64,000 nt of DNA, taken from the NCBI GenBank assembly GCA_027625915.1, contig JANTQA010000023.1, positions 5,704,001 to 5,768,000 of the forward strand. Direction: 5' to 3'. This stretch comes from Anaeramoeba flamelloides. Its lineage: Eukaryota; Metamonada; Anaeramoebidae. The position numbers were made by a program, and so were the translations under genes. The notes beneath the pieces are model-generated. The model worked only from the letters and a program-made list of their open reading frames with translations. It was not told where the DNA came from and made no database searches. Of this stretch, positions 60,393-64,000 are shown piece after piece (position 1 is the first letter of the stretch; each line of letters opens with the position of its first letter).

Positions 60393-62250
60393 ACTTATTG
60401 TTGTTATTGGAATGATCATTTTTAAATTTCAAATTCTTTGATAAATTTTTTATTAACATTTCGTTATTAGGGAAATTTTTTTGAAAATTTACGACCTTTA
60501 TTAATAAATCTTTTAACTGTGTAGAGAGATTTGGTGGTTCTTTTAAATAACACAAGGACAAGACACCAATTAATATCTCCAAAATGAATTCCGCAAATGT
60601 TCTTCTTGAATTTGATAACAAGTTTTTGAGTCCTAATGGCGTCGAATGGATGTTGCGTGCAGACACCCCCAGCAACCGAGAGATATGGTTACCAATTTTT
60701 TCCGAGTAAGGAGAGATCTGTGTTTGGCTTGAGCCTCCAAAAACAACCCACAATGCGCCAATTAATACTTTATAAACGGATTTTCCGAGTTTGATCATTT
60801 CTTTATTATTATTGATTTGTGTAGGATATCGGCTGTTACTTTTCTGAATTTGTTTATTGAAATTTGCTTTGTTTTCTTTGTTGAAATTTCTCGTTTTTAA
60901 ATTGTTATGTGTTTTTGTTTGTGGCTGTGATTGCTGTTGCAGATCCATTTGTGTCTGTGTTTCTGTTTGTATTTGTGTTTGTGGCAATTTAGATTTGGTT
61001 GGGATATACGATTTTGTTAGGTGTTTATAATTTGATGTGGTCACGCGTGAAGACCGCCTTAACCTTTTCCTGTTTTGTAAGCGGAGACTGGCGTTTGAAT
61101 TTTCATTACCATCTTGAATTAAATTTGTACTGTCGATCGACAATGGAGAAGATTCAACCACGATGCTATTATTAACAGTGTTGCTTTTGAGTTTACTCCC
61201 TGGAGATTTGGCTTTTAATTTACTTCTTGTGGATTTGATTTTTTTTTTTTTTTTGTTTTTGTTTTTGTTTGTATTTCTTTTTGTTTTTCGTATTGTTGTT
61301 CTAATGTGTGTTGTTGTTGGTGGTGGTAGTGGTATTGTTGTTACCTTTGGCGGTAATTGTGATATTGGCGTTGATCTCGGTGTCAAAAAATGAAATTTAT
61401 AAGGACTGATATTTGTATTTGAAATCCCATCTTGGTTATTTTTGCTTACACTATTATTGCTGATTTGATAATCCGTATGTAAAACAGATCTTTTGCTATT
61501 AATCATTTCATTGAAATCGTTTTCAAATTGTTTTACACCTTCAAATTGTTCTTCGCTTGGTTGTATTAATATTTCCTGTTTTAAATGATGCCGGTTTTTA
61601 ATTTCGACATTACTAAAAAATTTGGAAAGAGGAGGGCTTTGAAAAAGATTTGGTGAAAATGCAGGAATCGAGTCTTTTTCTCTTTTAAGGTTGGACTTAA
61701 ACAAATGGACTTTTGTTCTTGGTCTGTATTTTTGTGTAGTCACCCATTGGCTATTTTTTTGAATCCCTTGGCTGGTACCCATTTGATAATCTTTTTCATA
61801 ATCTTTCATTTTGATGCAGATTTCCCTGTTGTCATTATTTGAGATCATTTCATCAATTTGGTTATTGCCAAGGTCTTGCGGATTGGTACGGAATTTGAAT
61901 TGGCTGTTTTGCATTCCATACCTGTCCTCGTTTGCTTCTTCCGATTGCTCTTCTGTAGAATTGTATTGCCTTGGAGTAGTATTGATCTTGGGTATTTTGA
62001 ATTTCAGCATCGAGCTTGAATTGTCACTATCGTTTTCGTTTTCAGAAAAGGTCATGTTGGAAAAGTCAGTTAAAAAGTTGTTCTGGCCGATATGGTTAAA
62101 GTGTAAAGTTTCCATATAATTATATGTTTCTCGAAGCGGAGAGGATTCAAATTCAAAATCGCTATTAGGTGGTGGCTGAATAATGTTCATCACAGAAGAA
62201 ATTGATCTTATGGAAAACTCGTCGGACGATGGTTCACTTGGGAAGTTCAT
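59653..62250 (-). CDS. Unrecognised 865-residue protein, two putative folded segments
   Basis: Single long frame with ATG at 62250 (upstream in-frame stop near 62417, no ATG between). I do not recognise a family. Residues 1-300 are Ser/Asn/acidic and disordered. A Pro stretch (PLPPPTTT, about 308) precedes a Lys/Arg-rich block (about 325-345, TKRNTNKNKNKKKKKIK), a plausible nuclear localisation signal. Gln/Thr-rich repeats lie near 425-445. A first ordered segment (about 485-600) contains GKSVYKVLIGALWVVFGGSS and RTFAEFILEILIGVLSLCYL, amphipathic or hydrophobic helices. A poly-Asn linker (620-680) follows, then a second ordered segment (about 685-850) with VEDVVMFWFEKRFVPNSG and YISVIGNYCFIRCCNLLALE. 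A nuclear regulatory role is possible, but only the basic block hints at it. Confidence 0.75.
60361..60391 (-). repeat. AAT tract encoding poly-Asn in the 865-residue protein
   Basis: A run of ten or more AAT codons within a longer Asn-rich linker (about 60210-60410), which separates the two ordered segments of the protein. Confidence 0.85.
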
Positions 62251-64000
62251 AGAAATCTTTTTTTTTTTGTCTTTTCTTGTTGTTTTTTTTTGCTTATGGT
62301 GATGTTTTTTTTAAGTGGCTGATCTTGTTTAATTGGAAAAATGGAAGGTACTTTTACTACTTGTTGTTTGGGTGTATTTTCGTTTTTGTTTGTTGCCAAA
62401 AGAACAATTTTTTGTTTTTAAAAAAGAAAAAATTCAAATACTAAAATTTTGAACACCAAAAACCCAAAGAAGGTTAATTTGTAGAAACTTTTTAACGAGT
62501 AAAATGTTTTGTAGGTTTAAACACCAACAGTAATGGGTTGGAATCAAAAAATCAAAACAGCGTTTCAAAGTTGAAAAGAAAAGAAAAAAAATGATGAAAT
62601 TATTTTTTTCTCGACAAAAAAAGAATTTGAAATAAAATAAAACATACCCAATTTTTCTCAAGACTTTTAAAAAATTTTCTCTTGAAAATACTAGTTTTGC
62701 GCAATTGAACATCTGAAAATTGCAATGGGTATCATTTTTTTCATTCAATTATCGAATATTGATCTTCAAACCATTGAATTGGATAACAAGAACGATCAAA
62801 AATATATTCCAGATTCCCTAAAAAGGGAACTTTAAGTTCGGATGAAAACATCGACAATTTAAAACATTAGTTATTGCGTTCGCTCTTGAAAATTTGAAAT
62901 CTGTTAAATTCAGCTTTGGTTTATTGGATTATTCAAATTGAAGATCGTAAATTCAAATATCACCTTTGATCCTCTCATTTTTACCACAATTTTTTTTTTT
63001 TAAAAATTATTTCTGATCTGATTGTCAATTTTATTTTTTTTTTCGATCAATAATCTGATCGTGAATAAAAGAGAAAACACTAAAAACCATCATTTTCTTC
63101 TTTTAAAACAAAATTTGTTTTTGAATGATTTTTCTCTTTTTATTTTTTTTTGTTAAAAATGTCTATTTTTTAAAACGAAAAAATGAACAAAAATATTTTA
63201 AGGTAGCTGATATAAAACAAAATTAAGTAACAGAAATACCTGATTGTAATCTTTGTTAAAAAAATGTCCAAAAACTACCTTCTAATCGAAATCCTTCCCA
63301 AATTTTTCAAGACTTGGTTTGTTATTGAAAAGTGTAAATCTGTAAAAATTAAAACGAATGAGACTCAATCATAGTTCTCAAAGATATATATATATATATA
63401 TATGGATCTGTCAGTTGTTATTGCTAATCAAGATAGAAAACAAGATTTCTTTGTTAATGGGGAAAGTATTAATATTCTTCTATCATTTATGCATGGTCTA
63501 ACCTAAAATAATGTTTAATTTCATTTTTTTAATATGTTTGTTATCAAAAAGCCTATTCAAAAATAAAAAAATGATTTTACCTTTACTAGTTTCAAAAAGT
63601 AATATTATTTAAAATTTTCTAAATTTCAGGATAATCCACAAATGAAAATTATATTATTAAGACAGTAGTTTAAATAATAAATTTTCTTTTCACCAATGAA
63701 AGAAAATATTAATATATCTAAAAATAGACTATTTTTGTTCTGGGCAACATTTATCTGATCTTTGATTTTTATTATTAATTTTTTTATTGAACTCATTTTA
63801 AAAAAGAATTGCTCAAAAACTTTTTAATAGTGCCGAAAAATGGAAATGTTGAAGTTTTATTAGATTTCTTTATTTCATTTGAAATCATTTTGGTCACACT
63901 TTTTGAAAATGACTCCACTGAATCAAAAGAGGAATTAAATTAAAAATAATAACAAATTTAAATTATTGTTTTTTTTATATTCATTTGGAAAATTATAGTT
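62251..64000. other. Upstream of the 865-residue gene, to the window end
   Basis: 62251-62420 continues the upstream gene's frame without ATG (5' UTR or a missed exon part). At 62645-62710 a minus-strand segment reading MFNCAKLVFSRENFLKVLRK sits between a CAG acceptor and a GTATGT donor and might be an exon, but its phase does not fit the next frame. A short TA tract lies at 63385-63403. Nothing else recognised. Confidence 0.35.

Noticed and set aside
62434-62748. 5' exon of the 865-residue gene (MFNCAKLVFSRENF segment).
   Set aside because: A good GTATGT donor exists, but the phase (2) does not match any acceptor before the ATG at 62250, all of which would be phase 1.
1-64000. tRNA, rRNA, CRISPR arrays or bacterial operons.
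   Set aside because: No T-loop-like GGTTCRANTCC box with matching arms, no rRNA blocks and no regularly spaced repeats were seen; spliceosomal introns show nuclear eukaryotic DNA.

Overview
The window is a very AT-rich, intron-containing piece of a protist nuclear genome. Proteins carry long Asn, Lys/Glu and Ser/Asp homopolymer tracts, and introns are GT-AG with GTATGT or GTTTGT donors. The gene set (RhoGEF, RGS, giant BEACH-WD40, bZIP, DCN1-like) is signalling- and traffic-heavy, as in amoebae. Low gene density, multi-kb introns and abundant small transposons argue against a compact Dictyostelium-type genome. An Anaeramoeba-like or other free-living amoeba is my best guess; this is inference, not proof.

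Six genes are well supported. (1) Minus strand, 7181 to beyond base 1: a DH-PH RhoGEF in four exons, running off the left edge. (2) Plus strand, 16360-19693: a DCN1-like (PONY/DCUN1) neddylation protein in four exons. (3) Plus strand, 21632-24933: a 969-residue coiled-coil protein ending in an RGS domain. (4) Minus strand, 40123-27401: a neurobeachin-class protein of about 3,460 residues (alpha-solenoid, concanavalin-like domain, PH-BEACH, BEACH, WD40), with one 2.3 kb intron and a one-base frame break at an A7 homopolymer. (5) Minus strand, 52595-51780: a bZIP factor. (6) Minus strand, 62250-59653: an unrecognised 865-residue protein. A weaker two-exon candidate lies on the minus strand at 44600-45182.

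The rest, about two thirds of the window, is intergenic and intronic DNA filled with small repeat families that I defined by comparing the window with itself. I label them A to N. They include a TA-flanked near-perfect hairpin MITE (G, three copies), a TTAA-flanked MITE (I, two copies), a TAA-flanked MITE (F), a TA-flanked MITE (M), a 1.7 kb element with about 100-bp inverted ends (E), a foldback element (D), a 1.2 kb element with subterminal arrays of an ATCRCGAT-type motif (B), and several others (A, C, H, J, K, N). B is inserted into A in one place and is itself invaded by I and by C in another, so an insertion order can be read. A decayed LINE reverse-transcriptase region lies at about 48.75-50.17 kb and a Tc1-like relic at 12.5-13.1 kb.

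The genes show no operon logic. Each is an independent eukaryotic unit. RhoGEF, RGS and BEACH fit a motile, phagocytic or vesicle-rich cell. I found no tRNA, rRNA or CRISPR array. The most unusual content is the nested mobile-element record and the compound RGS/coiled-coil and BEACH architectures.
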